Positions 26,584-35,429 of a DNA stretch of 64,000 bases are shown here, in pieces. The stretch lies in contig CACZBZ010000003.1 in assembly GCA_902779505.1 (NCBI GenBank), positions 1 to 64,000 of the forward strand. Direction: 5' to 3'. This stretch comes from an uncultured Lachnospiraceae bacterium (lineage in GTDB: Bacteria; Bacillota; Clostridia; Lachnospirales; Lachnospiraceae). Each line of letters begins with the position of its first letter. The first letter of the stretch is position 1. The position numbers and the translations under genes are program-made. The notes beneath the pieces were generated by a model. That model saw only the letters and a list, made by a program, of their open reading frames with translations. It was not told the DNA's origin and ran no database searches.

Positions 26584-27765
26584 TTAGTCCATCTCTACTA
26601 TTGTTGCGCAGCCCATACCGCCACCGATACACAGTGTAGCAAGACCCTTCTTTGCACCCTTCTTCTGCATCTCATGAAGAAGTGTAACAAGAATACGCGC
26701 ACCTGATGCTCCAACGGGATGTCCGAGTGCGATTGCACCACCGTTAGGATTAAGCTGCTTGTCAACATCAATACCGAGGTCCTTACCTACTGCTACAGAC
26801 TGAGCAGCAAATGCCTCGTTAGCCTCGATGATATCGAAGTCTTCAATCTTATATCCGGCCTTAGCCATTACCTTCTTTGTAGCTGCAACAGGTCCGATAC
26901 CCATGATTGAAGGATCAACACCTGCAAGTGCACCTGCTACGAATGTAGCCATAGGCTTAACACCAAGTTCCTTTGCCTTTTCTTCACTCATAATAACAAG
27001 AGCTGCAGCACCGTCGTTGATTCCTGATGCGTTACCTGCTGTAACGAATCCGTCAGGATTAATAGGACGAAGCTTTGCAAGACCTTCCATTGTTGATCCC
27101 GGTCTTGGGCCTTCATCTGTATCAAATACGATTGTCTCTTTCTTCTTCTTAACTTCTACGGGAACGATCTCATCCTTGAATGCACCTGTCTCGATTGCCT
27201 TAGAAGCCTTCTGCTGGCTCTTAAGAGCGAACTCATCAAGTTCTTCTCTTGTGAGCTTCCACTGCTCTGCAATGTTGTCTGCTGTCTTAATCATATGGTA
27301 ATCATTGAATGCATCCCAAAGAGCATCGTTAACCATACAGTCAACGAACTTACCGTTGTTCATTCTGTAACCGAAACGAGCCTGCATAGCTGCGTAAGGA
27401 GCCATTGACATGTTCTCCATACCACCTGCTACAACGATATCTGCATCGCCTGCCATAATCATCTGTGCAGCCTGGTTAACACAGTTAAGACCTGAACCAC
27501 ATACTACGTTCATTGTTACTGCAGGAACTTCAATAGGAAGACCTGCCTTTATTGTTGCCTGACGTGCAACGTTCTGGCCGAGTCCGGCCTGAATTACACA
27601 TCCCATATATACCTGATCAACCTGCTCAGGCTTGATTCCTGCTCTCTTAACAGCTTCCTTGATTACAATTGCACCAAGCTCTGCTGCAGGTGTTGTGCTG
27701 AGTGATCCGCCCATTGTACCGATTGCAGTACGACAAGCGCTTGCTATAACTACTTTTTTTGCCAT
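26584..27765 (-). CDS. thl: Acetyl-CoA C-acetyltransferase (thiolase)
   Basis: About 393 residues. The nucleophilic cysteine is in [14 protein letters not shown], the [10 protein letters not shown] histidine and the CIGGGMGCA cysteine complete the active site. It condenses two acetyl-CoA to acetoacetyl-CoA, the first step to butyrate. The start at [10 protein letters not shown] (27765) has GGAG 8 bases upstream; two earlier ATGs in frame overlap that site. First gene of the operon. Confidence 0.96.
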   Translation of the reverse strand: MAKKVVIASACRTAIGTMGGSLSTTPAAELGAIVIKEAVKRAGIKPEQVDQVYMGCVIQAGLGQNVARQATIKAGLPIEVPAVTMNVVCGSGLNCVNQAAQMIMAGDADIVVAGGMENMSMAPYAAMQARFGYRMNNGKFVDCMVNDALWDAFNDYHMIKTADNIAEQWKLTREELDEFALKSQQKASKAIETGAFKDEIVPVEVKKKKETIVFDTDEGPRPGSTMEGLAKLRPINPDGFVTAGNASGINDGAAALVIMSEEKAKELGVKPMATFVAGALAGVDPSIMGIGPVAATKKVMAKAGYKIEDFDIIEANEAFAAQSVAVGKDLGIDVDKQLNPNGGAIALGHPVGASGARILVTLLHEMQKKGAKKGLATLCIGGGMGCATIVEMD

Positions 27766-27850
27766 TTCCATGACTCCTTTCATAAGTGAAATAATGTTTT
27801 ACAACCTTCAAAAGAAGATTGTTATTTTTTTATCATTGTCACGCCTATTA

Positions 27851-27879
27851 ATTGTATCATAGCCGCATTCTATTTGCAA
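27851..27879 (-). promoter_or_regulatory. Promoter of the thl-crt-hbd-bcd-etfBA operon
   Basis: TTGCAA (27874-27879) and TACAAT (27851-27856) on the minus strand with a 17-bp spacer. The 5' untranslated region is about 80 nt. Confidence 0.8.
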
Positions 27880-27917
27880 TAAGTATTCCCTCTAATTATC
27901 TATATTATAATAAGAAA

Positions 27918-27945
27918 AAGCGGAAAAGCATCTGCTCTTCCGCTT
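27918..27945 (-). terminator. Terminator of hpf
   Basis: A 13-bp stem with one mismatch (AAGCGGAA-AGCA/TGCT-TTCCGCTT), 2-nt loop as drawn (likely a wider loop in practice), followed by TTTTTCTTATT on the minus strand. Confidence 0.85.
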
Positions 27946-27971
27946 CATCTTAAATATTCACTTATTTCTCT

Positions 27972-28499
27972 TTAATACTCCGGTTCAATCAGTCCGTATG
28001 TATTACCCTTACGCTTGTATACCACGTTGACCTGATCTGTCTCGGCATTAACAAATACGAAGAAGTTGTGTCCCGTAAGTTCCATCTGGATGCAGGCATC
28101 CTCAGCATACATAGGCTTGATATCGAACTTCTTGCTTCTGACTATCTGAACTTCGCTTTCGTCCATGTAGTCCTTCTCAATAAATTCCTGTCTGAAATAA
28201 TCTGCGTTCTGCTGTCTGTCAAGAATCTTATTCTTATACTTCTTAAGCTGTCTCTCAATTATTTCTTCAACCAGATCTATTGATACATACATATCATTGC
28301 TGACCTGCTCCGAACGGATAACACTACCCTTAACCGGGATAGTAACTTCTATCTTCTGTCTCTCCTTTTCCACACTAAGTGTTACATGGACTTCGGTCTC
28401 GGGAGTAAAGTACTTTTCCAGCTTGCCGATCTTGTCCTGTACCGCGCTACGTAATCCTTCTGTGACATCAATGTTTTTACCGCTAATAATAAACTTCAT
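27972..28499 (-). CDS. hpf: Ribosome hibernation promoting factor, long form
   Basis: About 175 residues. The N-terminal S30AE/YfiA domain (FIISGKNIDVTEGLRSAVQDK) is joined to the C-terminal dimerisation domain (KKFDIKPMYAEDACIQMELTG, then HNFFVFVNAETDQVNVVYKR), so this is the long HPF that makes 100S ribosome dimers in stationary phase. The start at MKFIISGKN has AAGGGA 9 bases upstream; an ATG 30 bases earlier has no good site. It stands alone with its own promoter and terminator. Confidence 0.95.
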   Translation of the reverse strand: MKFIISGKNIDVTEGLRSAVQDKIGKLEKYFTPETEVHVTLSVEKERQKIEVTIPVKGSVIRSEQVSNDMYVSIDLVEEIIERQLKKYKNKILDRQQNADYFRQEFIEKDYMDESEVQIVRSKKFDIKPMYAEDACIQMELTGHNFFVFVNAETDQVNVVYKRKGNTYGLIEPEY

Positions 28500-28558
28500 A
28501 CACATCAGTCCCTTCTGTACTGTATTCATCAGAAACTTTCTTCATCTGATGTTGATTA

Positions 28559-28588
28559 ATTCTACCATATATATGTCCCATTTGTCTA
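28559..28588 (-). promoter_or_regulatory. Possible promoter of hpf
   Basis: TAGACA (28583-28588) and TAGAAT (28559-28564) on the minus strand with an 18-bp spacer. Reasonable but not strong. Confidence 0.5.
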
Positions 28589-28599
28589 CGATAAACTAA

Positions 28600-28940
28600 T
28601 TATTGTGGCTATATTTTCTGAAAATTTAATAAATTAATCAATTGTTTTCGGTATTAATTTTTTTCAAGTACTTTTTTTGCTTTTTTGCAATTTCCACAAT
28701 TTACACAAAACACAAGTTCGAAGTTTTCATAACAAAAGGGCCTATTTTTGACCTGACACATGTGTATAAAGTGGATAACTCGGTGTATAAAATGATTTTT
28801 TCACCTTTTTTAACATTTTGCATTGTGGATAAGTCAACATGTATCCACCCCGCTAACCTGATTGGTCAACACTAATTTAGCAAATTCGTACATGAAATTA
28901 CATGTCAATATCTTTTTTATTGTTTTTAATTTTCAGACAT
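28600..28940. other. AT-rich gene-free region with DnaA-box cluster
   Basis: A ~340-base intergenic stretch between hpf and the NlpC/P60 terminator. It has an AT-rich part (28600-28700) and then several DnaA-box matches: TGTGTATAA (28761-28769), AGTGGATAA (28770-28778), GGTGTATAA (28782-28790), TGTGGATAA (28824-28832) and a weaker GTATCCACC (28841-28849). The first and fourth match the 9-mer consensus fully. The first four have the same orientation. There is no dnaA or dnaN next to it, and gene orientation does not switch here, so it is probably not oriC. Confidence 0.6.
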
Positions 28941-28944
28941 TAAA

Positions 28945-28978
28945 AACCCCTTCCTAACAATTGTGTTAAGAAGGGGCT
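28945..28978 (-). terminator. Terminator of the NlpC/P60 gene
   Basis: Stem CCCCTTC-TAACA/TGTTA-GAAGGGG with one mismatch and a 4-nt loop, followed by TTTTTAATG on the minus strand, ~40 bases past the stop. Confidence 0.85.
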
Positions 28979-29018
28979 TCAATTCTTACATTTATTCGAG
29001 GCTAACAGCCTGCGCATT

Positions 29019-30395
29019 TTAGAATATACGTCTTACCGCAAGAGGTGTGCTGTAATATGCACTACCTACGATAATACCTTTTCTCGGAGTAGATGCATGT
29101 ACAATCTGTCCGTTACCGATATAAATACCGACATGTCCGGAATAGATAACCAAATCACCGGGCTGGGCATTTGCCATTCCACCGGGATCGTATCCGTATG
29201 CTCTCTGAGCACTTGCCGAATGAGGTAAAGCTACACCAAAGTGACTATATACCGACAATGTAAATCCGGAACAGTCCGCACCGTTTGTAAGTGATGTTCC
29301 GCCATATACATAAGGATTGCCCACAAACTGAAGAGCAAAGTTGGCAACCTGGCTTCCAAGTCCGCTTCCCGCAACGCTGGTAGTAGGATTGGTATCCTGA
29401 CTTGCGGCGATGGCATCTTCATCCTGACCGTTTATTGATATATTGCCACCGGTAGAAGCTGTATTATTATTCTTCTGAGCTTCGGCAAGAGCAGCTCTTG
29501 CTGCTTCATTAGCCTTGGTTCTCTCCGCCTCTTCCTTGGCAAGTCGTGTTTCTTCTTCTTCTTTTGACTCAGCCGTCACAAATTCGGTTCTCAAGTCTAC
29601 GTAATCTTTGGATACGTATCCGTCACCCTCTAAGATTGTAACTCCTACCCAATCATCAAGGTCTTCCGTAACAACCAGTTCTTCTTCTATAGGTATAAGT
29701 CCGAGAACACTTGCACTTGTGGAAGGCTCGGTTCTTACCTTAAGAGTTGTTGTATTAACGGTAGCCACCAGGGTTCCGACCTCCTTGGCCAGTTCCACTG
29801 CGTCATCACCCGTAACACAATACTCAGCTTTTACATATCCCGTACAGTTACCGGATTGGATCTTGTACCAGCCGTTATCGGTGGTCTCAAGCAGGTTACC
29901 TACAGAGTCATCATAGAGCTTACCTACGACCTTACCCTTGTTCTCATCGGGAAGATCTCTTACATTGACGTAACTGTTAACCTGGGCAATAACCAGATTG
30001 GTAAAATCTTCTTCCAGGTCTTTTCCGATCATGGCTTTTGCCGATTCGGATTTTACAATGGATTCAACCACTTCCTTATCAAAATCAATGGTATCGTCCA
30101 CCGCTGCCTGAATTGTATCCTCGGTCTCTGTCTCTGCAGTACTGTTAAGGAACGAAAGCGTCGTTCCCGCCAGCTGGGTCTCTTCTGCGCTCGTATTAAT
30201 TTTTTCTACAAGAATTCTGACCTCTTCCTTTACTTCCTTGACAGATTTTCCGCCGTCGATAACCAGCGCAAATCCTGCTTGGGGAAGACTGGCAGACGGA
30301 GCTAAACTCGTCGCATGGGCTTCACTGCTAAAAAATAACACAGATGTCAGTCCCAAGGAAGCCAGCAGAACTCCCATTAGTTTTTTGTTAATCAT
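29019..30395 (-). CDS. Secreted NlpC/P60 cell wall hydrolase with SH3 domains
   Basis: 458 residues. A signal peptide (~1-28, cleavage after SSEAHA) is followed by a helical region, two bacterial SH3-like domains (~140-200 and ~210-270; each contains a VRxxP-like strand and YVK/YVS), an E/A-rich linker (~275-320) and a C-terminal NlpC/P60 domain. Catalytic residues visible: Cys375 in GADCSGF, His421 in SGHVGIYIG and His433 in IVHAS. It probably cuts peptide stems in peptidoglycan outside the cell. Single-gene unit with promoter inside the end of trxB. Confidence 0.93.
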   Translation of the reverse strand: MINKKLMGVLLASLGLTSVLFFSSEAHATSLAPSASLPQAGFALVIDGGKSVKEVKEEVRILVEKINTSAEETQLAGTTLSFLNSTAETETEDTIQAAVDDTIDFDKEVVESIVKSESAKAMIGKDLEEDFTNLVIAQVNSYVNVRDLPDENKGKVVGKLYDDSVGNLLETTDNGWYKIQSGNCTGYVKAEYCVTGDDAVELAKEVGTLVATVNTTTLKVRTEPSTSASVLGLIPIEEELVVTEDLDDWVGVTILEGDGYVSKDYVDLRTEFVTAESKEEEETRLAKEEAERTKANEAARAALAEAQKNNNTASTGGNISINGQDEDAIAASQDTNPTTSVAGSGLGSQVANFALQFVGNPYVYGGTSLTNGADCSGFTLSVYSHFGVALPHSASAQRAYGYDPGGMANAQPGDLVIYSGHVGIYIGNGQIVHASTPRKGIIVGSAYYSTPLAVRRIF

Positions 30396-30435
30396 ACACT
30401 TTTCCCATATGCAAAAATGCCGAAAAATCTACTAA

Positions 30436-30464
30436 AATATAACACTTTTGCCTTGTTCTGTCAA
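30436..30464 (-). promoter_or_regulatory. Promoter of the NlpC/P60 gene
   Basis: TTGACA (30459-30464) and TATATT (30436-30441) on the minus strand with a 17-bp spacer. The -35 box overlaps the last codons of trxB. Confidence 0.85.
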
Positions 30465-31369
30465 CCATTCAGGTAGTCAGTTGCCGAATTTACGGCATTT
30501 GCGCCATCTGACGCAGCTGTCACAACCTGTCTCAGTTTCTTTGTTCTTGCGTCTCCCGCAACAAATATTCCCGCTACATTTGTCACACCTGTTTCATCGG
30601 CTTTGATGTATCCTTTTTCATCCATATCCAGCAGACCTGCGGCAAATTCGGTAATAGGATGGGTTCCTACTGCTATAAATACACCGTCTGCCTCAAGAGG
30701 ACTTTCTTCTCCGGTCTTCACATTCTTAAGAGTTACTCCCGTTACCATTCCGTCGCCCTTAATCTCGGTTACCACGGAATCATATACCGGCTCAATATTC
30801 TCGGATGCAAGTACCGCATCCTGCAGCTTCTTTGCACCTCTGAATGCGTCTCTTCTGTGAACAAGGTATACCTTCTTGCATGCTCTTGCCAAAAAGAGTG
30901 CATCTTCCAGAGCAACATCACCGCCGCCCACTACAACCGTAGTTCTGTTTCTGAAGAAAGCTCCGTCACAGGTTGCACAATATGACACACCGGCACCGGC
31001 CATCTCCTCTTCACCGGGAACTCCCAGATGATTGTGTGCCGCACCTGTTGCTACGATAACAGTCCTAGCGTCTATCTCTTCTGCGGAAGTTACTACCGTC
31101 TTGTGATCTCCTTTATCAAGAATCTTCACAACCATGGCATCCTTGAATTCCGCTCCGGCATTCTCGGCATGTTCCTTGAACTTTGTTCCCAGTTCAAATC
31201 CGCCGATTCCCGGCAGTCCCGGATAATTATCAACATCATAGGTTGTAAGTATCTGTCCGCCGTATGTTCCTTCACCTTCTATAATCAAGGTCTTAAGACC
31301 CGCTCTTGTTCCGTATATACCTGCCGTAAGTCCCGCAGGGCCTGCTCCTATTACTATAAGATCGTACAT
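30461..31369 (-). CDS. trxB: Thioredoxin-disulfide reductase
   Basis: 302 residues. FAD-binding VIGAGPAGLTAGIYG, redox-active CATCDGAFF, NADPH-binding VVGGGDVALEDALF and the C-terminal FVAGDARTKKLRQV are all in place. It keeps thioredoxin reduced with NADPH. AAGGAGG lies 4 bases before ATG. No thioredoxin gene is adjacent. Confidence 0.95.
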   Translation of the reverse strand: MYDLIVIGAGPAGLTAGIYGTRAGLKTLIIEGEGTYGGQILTTYDVDNYPGLPGIGGFELGTKFKEHAENAGAEFKDAMVVKILDKGDHKTVVTSAEEIDARTVIVATGAAHNHLGVPGEEEMAGAGVSYCATCDGAFFRNRTTVVVGGGDVALEDALFLARACKKVYLVHRRDAFRGAKKLQDAVLASENIEPVYDSVVTEIKGDGMVTGVTLKNVKTGEESPLEADGVFIAVGTHPITEFAAGLLDMDEKGYIKADETGVTNVAGIFVAGDARTKKLRQVVTAASDGANAVNSATDYLNG

Positions 31370-31433
31370 TTTGCCTCCTTATTATTTATATATATCTATC
31401 TACGTTCTAACTATATTTTGTACACACTTCTCA

Positions 31434-31462
31434 AGTATACCACAAGATACTGTGTATTTGAA
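31434..31462 (-). promoter_or_regulatory. Promoter of trxB
   Basis: TTCAAA (31457-31462) and TATACT (31434-31439) on the minus strand with a 17-bp spacer. Confidence 0.6.
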
Positions 31463-31590
31463 GTGCAAAGCTTGCTTTTTAGACCCTTTCATTCTTTCGC
31501 ATCGCCAAGCTCACGGAATGAATCAGCTCGAAATTATGTTATAATCTCTCTGAACCAACGTTGCTATTATACATCTCAACTGTTAATAAT

Positions 31591-31619
31591 TTGTGTCTTT
31601 AACAATAAAAATGTATAAA
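31591..31619 (+). promoter_or_regulatory. Promoter of the SDR gene
   Basis: TTGTGT (31591-31596) and TATAAA (31614-31619) with a 17-bp spacer on the plus strand. A small hairpin GCCTGTA/TACAGGC (31636-31656) lies in the leader before the start codon. Confidence 0.65.
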
Positions 31620-31684
31620 ATAAGTATAAAATCAAGCCTGTAGCAATGATACAGGCCACCGAAACTATAAAACGGAGGCAGAAT

Positions 31685-32404
31685 ATGTCAAAAACAGCGC
31701 TTATAACAGGTGCATCAAGAGGAATCGGAGCAGCCATAGCGGAAAAATTTGCTAAAGAAGGCTATGATCTTATTCTTGTAGCTCACAAATCTCTTGATCT
31801 TTTAAAGGATTTAAGCCACAAACTTAACGAAAAATATGGCATATCCTGCACTTATCATATCGGAGATATGGGTGATTCTGCTTTTGTAAAAAGTATATTT
31901 ACTTCCATTGAAGAGCTTGATGTTCTGGTTAATAATGCAGGAATCTCGCATATAGGGCTTTTGCAGGACATGACCGACGAAGAATGGCAGCGAATAATGG
32001 CCACCAACCTTGACAGTGTCTTTTTCAGTTGTAGGGCAGCAATTCCCTTGATGTTAAAGAAGCATTCGGGGCATATTATCAACATCTCTTCCGCTTGGGG
32101 CCTTGTGGGCGCCGGTACGGAAGTTGCCTACAGTGCGTCAAAAGGCGGCCTCAATTCTTTTACCAAGGCTCTTGGAAAAGAACTTGCCCCCAGCTCCATA
32201 TCAGTCAATGCCATAGCCTGCGGTGTAATAGATACCGAAATGAATTCTTTCCTTTCGGAAGACGAAAAGGCCGCACTTATAGACGAGATCCCTGCCGGAA
32301 GAATGGGAACTCCCGAGGAAGTAGCCGAGACAGCACTTTTGCTTGCCAATTCCCCGACCTATCTAACAGGACAGATCGTTGCCTTGGACGGAGGCTGGAT
32401 ATAA
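31685..32404 (+). CDS. SDR family oxidoreductase, probable EF-P 5-aminopentanone reductase
   Basis: 239 residues. The NAD(P)-binding TGASRGIGAAIAEKFA, NNAG (VNNAGISHIG) and catalytic Ser-Tyr-Lys (ISSAWG ... YSASKG) are those of classical short-chain dehydrogenases. The SSAWGLVGAGTEVAYSASKG stretch and the late GRMGTPEEVA ... YLTGQI ... DGGWI resemble YmfI, which reduces the 5-aminopentanone added to elongation factor P; a FabG-type ketoreductase is the alternative. The start at 31685 has GGAGG 6 bases upstream; the longer frame lacks one. The 3' end overlaps the comEC remnant on the other strand by 46 bases. Confidence 0.85.
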   Translation: MSKTALITGASRGIGAAIAEKFAKEGYDLILVAHKSLDLLKDLSHKLNEKYGISCTYHIGDMGDSAFVKSIFTSIEELDVLVNNAGISHIGLLQDMTDEEWQRIMATNLDSVFFSCRAAIPLMLKKHSGHIINISSAWGLVGAGTEVAYSASKGGLNSFTKALGKELAPSSISVNAIACGVIDTEMNSFLSEDEKAALIDEIPAGRMGTPEEVAETALLLANSPTYLTGQIVALDGGWI

Positions 32405-34606
32405 GTCATTACCCTGATCTTCTTAGCCATAGGAATGACTGTTAAGCATCCCTGCAGGTCTGTACGATATATATCGCACCCCTCTTCTTTCAGGCGATCT
32501 AGCACTTCCTTATGTGGATGACCGTAGGGATTATCTTTTCCCGCCGATATAATGGCAATGTCCGCATCGACCATATCAATGAGTTCATCCGTGCTGGATG
32601 AAGATGAGCCGTGATGGGCAGCTTTAAGAAGATTGACCTTAAGGTCAATCTTTTTTTCATATTTCGACACTATCATCTCCTCGCCTTCAGCCTCCACATC
32701 CCCGGTGGTAAGCATACTGAAGTCCCCCAGATTTACTTTCATTACAAGGGAGGCATTATTGGGATCCACAGGATTGTAGCCCGCAAATGGATATAATACG
32801 GAAAAGTCCGTCTTCCCGTCCTTCAGTTCAAAACCGGAATGAACCCAGACAATATCCGTCCCTGCCACATCCGCGAGATATAAGAGTTTGTCATACTCTT
32901 TGCTTTCCCTGAAGCCGTCGAAAAGAATCAGCCTTTTTACCCTTATCATATTGTCTGCCCCTTCCTTTAAGAGATCTTCCACGCCGTTCATATGATCCGA
33001 GTCCGGATGGGTTACAAATACTCCTTCCACATCCTCCACCCCCATATAATTCAGAAAAGGTCGACCCTTTGCTCCTTATTACCATACAGTCTCCCTGCCC
33101 CACATCCAGCATGTAGACTCTGTAGCCTCCGGCAGGTCTGATACTTATTATAAAAAGAGCAAGCATGGCAAAAGCCACCGCCGGCCCATAGCCGAACCAC
33201 CTACCCTGCGGTAAAAACTTATCTTTAATATCCTTCCATGGCAGAAAAAAGAAGGCCAAAAGCAGCAGATAGTATATAAGCGTCTGCCAGGCTTTCGGTG
33301 CTCCGACTTTGACTCTTCCAAATCCCGTAATTTCAAAAAAACCGCAGATATATCTGTAACCATAGAGGATAAGAGCTATAAGCTTGGAAAGCAAAGATAC
33401 AACCGTCTCAGCCGGAATTGAAAAAGGCGCCGGTATCAGAAGCACAAATTCCGCGAATATAAGCATGAAAACCGCTGCCCCCAAAAGCAGCGACATAAGC
33501 GGGATAACTATAAGATTAAGAAATACTGAGTAAGCAGGCACCTGATAATAGGTTGACATAATTGTAGGGAGGGTCGTAAGAGAAATTGATAGGGATATTC
33601 CGAATGCATTCAAAAAAGACGGCGGCCTGACTATATTTCTGCAAAAACCTTCGTCATAGGCAACTACACCGAACACCGCCATAAAGGAAAGCCTGAAACC
33701 GGAATCGTATATGGCATTGCAATTAAAGGCAAGAAGAACCACCGCCAAACAGGACAGAGCCGTTGCCATATCGTATGTTCGTTTACATAACTTTGATATC
33801 ATATATATGATAAGCATACCTCCCGCCCTTATAACCGACGGCTGTAAGCCCACCATCAAAGCATATACTACTATCGTGCCCCCGGCCAATATCACATTGA
33901 GAACAGTCGGTAATGGCGTCTTTTTAAGAAGCAGGAAAAGGCTCATTCCGAAAAAAGATATGTGGAGACCGGATATTGCCAGTATGTGCGCGATTCCATT
34001 CCTCTGAAAAAGTTCCTTGGTATCCTCATCCAGATCGTTTTTATTGCCGAACACCATGGCCTTCATAACAGATGCGTCTCTGTCCGTAAGATGGGATTCA
34101 TATATCTTTTCGCCTGCCTGCCTTAAGTCAAAGAGGAAAGTCCCTATGCGGGAATACTCCCTGCTCTTCCCCAAAAGCTTTCCATCCTTTATAAGAAAGA
34201 GATTCCCTTTGCTGATATTGTATTTCCTGTAATTAAATTGTCCCGGATTGGAGGCACAGTCATAAAAGGACAGTTTTCCTTCGAATCTGCAGCTCTGACC
34301 TATCTTAAGCTCAGTGTCTTCCGGGAACCATACCGTTATGGTCCTTACAGGCCCCGTGATCTTTTGCTTCCCTTCTCCCCTCACATCTTTTAGGTTCACA
34401 CTGAGCACACTTCCATTGGAAAAAGACTTGATATCCATGCTTTTGACTTTTCCCGACAATACAAGCTTTTCATTCTCCCGCAGACCAACAGCCGGTGTAT
34501 AGAGAACGCCTGTTATTGAAAGAATCAGGATAATAAGACAGTTAAAAAAGAACAAAGGGCGGCTCATCAGAAGATACCGCAGTTTCTTTTGTAGATCTTT
34601 ACGCAC
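32359..34606 (-). pseudogene. comEC: comEC, disrupted by an internal deletion and frameshift
   Basis: The DNA-uptake channel ComEC is split into two frames. The first part (GTG start at 34606 to about 33055) holds the N-terminal OB-like region and the competence transmembrane domain (FQRNGIAHILAISGLHISFFGMSLF) and enters the metallo-beta-lactamase domain at VYMLDVGQGDCMVIRSKGSTF. It then runs out of frame to a stop at 32891. The rest (LNYMGVEDVEGVFVTHPDSDHMNGV to a stop at 32359) is one base out of phase. Intact homologues have about 20-25 residues, including the LIDGGG metal ligand, between these pieces; they are missing. A clean loss of roughly 65-75 bases, or an assembly error, would explain this. 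Confidence 0.85.
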
Positions 34607-34607
34607 T

Positions 34608-35348
34608 TCAGTTCACCCTTATATAATCTTTAATCTTCGAATAACTTGCCTCCTTGATTCCGCTTACATTCATAATGTCTTCGGTATTCTTAAAGGCACC
34701 TTTTTCTTCCCTGTAGGCAATTATGGCCTTAGCCCTGCTTTCACCTATTCCCGGAAGAGTGATTAACTTGTCTATGCCTGCGGTATTGATATTGACTTTA
34801 TCCGAATCTTCTTCGCTTTTCTCCGAAGCTTCCATACCGGCAACAACCCAGTCTTCACCGGATCCCCCTACTGCCGCCTCTTCTTCCACTGTAGGAATAT
34901 ATACTTTTGAACCGTCAGTCAAGGGCATGGCCAGGTTCAGAGCATTTTCTCCAGCGTCCTCTCTGAAGCCCCCGGCCTTTATTATTCCGTCTATTACCCT
35001 GCTGTCGTAGCTCAGTTCATAGACACCGGGATTATTTACCGCCCCACAGAGATGAACCACAATATAGGTCTCATCCTCGATTTCTTCCAGACTTACGTCA
35101 GCAGTTCTGGTCTCGACACTTCCCCCGCTTCCGCTCTTTTCCCCGGCTTCATCCGAGTCAACATAATCCCCCGTCTCTGCTTCCTTGCTCTCTTCGTAAG
35201 TCTCCGGCTCTTCCACAGAATATAGAACCGGCTCTCCGTTGCAGGCTGCTGCCAGAGCCATTATTCCAAGAAACACAAAGAGCCCTGTGAATTTCACAAG
35301 GCTTCTTCGTTTATTATGCAATATGTTTTTTATCTTTTTTCTTATCAT
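34608..35348 (-). CDS. comEA: ComEA-like competence DNA-binding protein
   Basis: About 246 residues. A membrane anchor (~18-35), possibly a lipoprotein signal (LAAAC, a marginal lipobox), precedes an acidic linker, an SLBB domain (IVVHLCGAVNNPGVYEL) and a C-terminal helix-hairpin-helix pair (VNINTAGIDKLITLPGIGES, then RAKAIIAYR). ComEA binds incoming DNA at the cell surface and hands it to ComEC, whose gene follows one base later. The start at 35348 has GGAGG 6 bases upstream. The longer frame lacks a binding site. Confidence 0.9.
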   Translation of the reverse strand: MIRKKIKNILHNKRRSLVKFTGLFVFLGIMALAAACNGEPVLYSVEEPETYEESKEAETGDYVDSDEAGEKSGSGGSVETRTADVSLEEIEDETYIVVHLCGAVNNPGVYELSYDSRVIDGIIKAGGFREDAGENALNLAMPLTDGSKVYIPTVEEEAAVGGSGEDWVVAGMEASEKSEEDSDKVNINTAGIDKLITLPGIGESRAKAIIAYREEKGAFKNTEDIMNVSGIKEASYSKIKDYIRVN

Positions 35349-35429
35349 CTTTAACCTCCGTAAGCTTACAGAGGCTATCCCCGTAGACGATATAATCATT
35401 TTAAACAGCCGCAAAAGAATATGCAAGTA

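Noticed and set aside
28600..28900. Chromosomal replication origin
   Set aside because: DnaA boxes are present, but dnaA/dnaN are absent and genes on both sides stay on the minus strand, so there is no replichore switch. Kept only as a DnaA-box cluster.
31540..31545. TATAAT on the plus strand as the SDR promoter
   Set aside because: There is no -35 box at the right distance; the pair at 31591/31614 is better placed.
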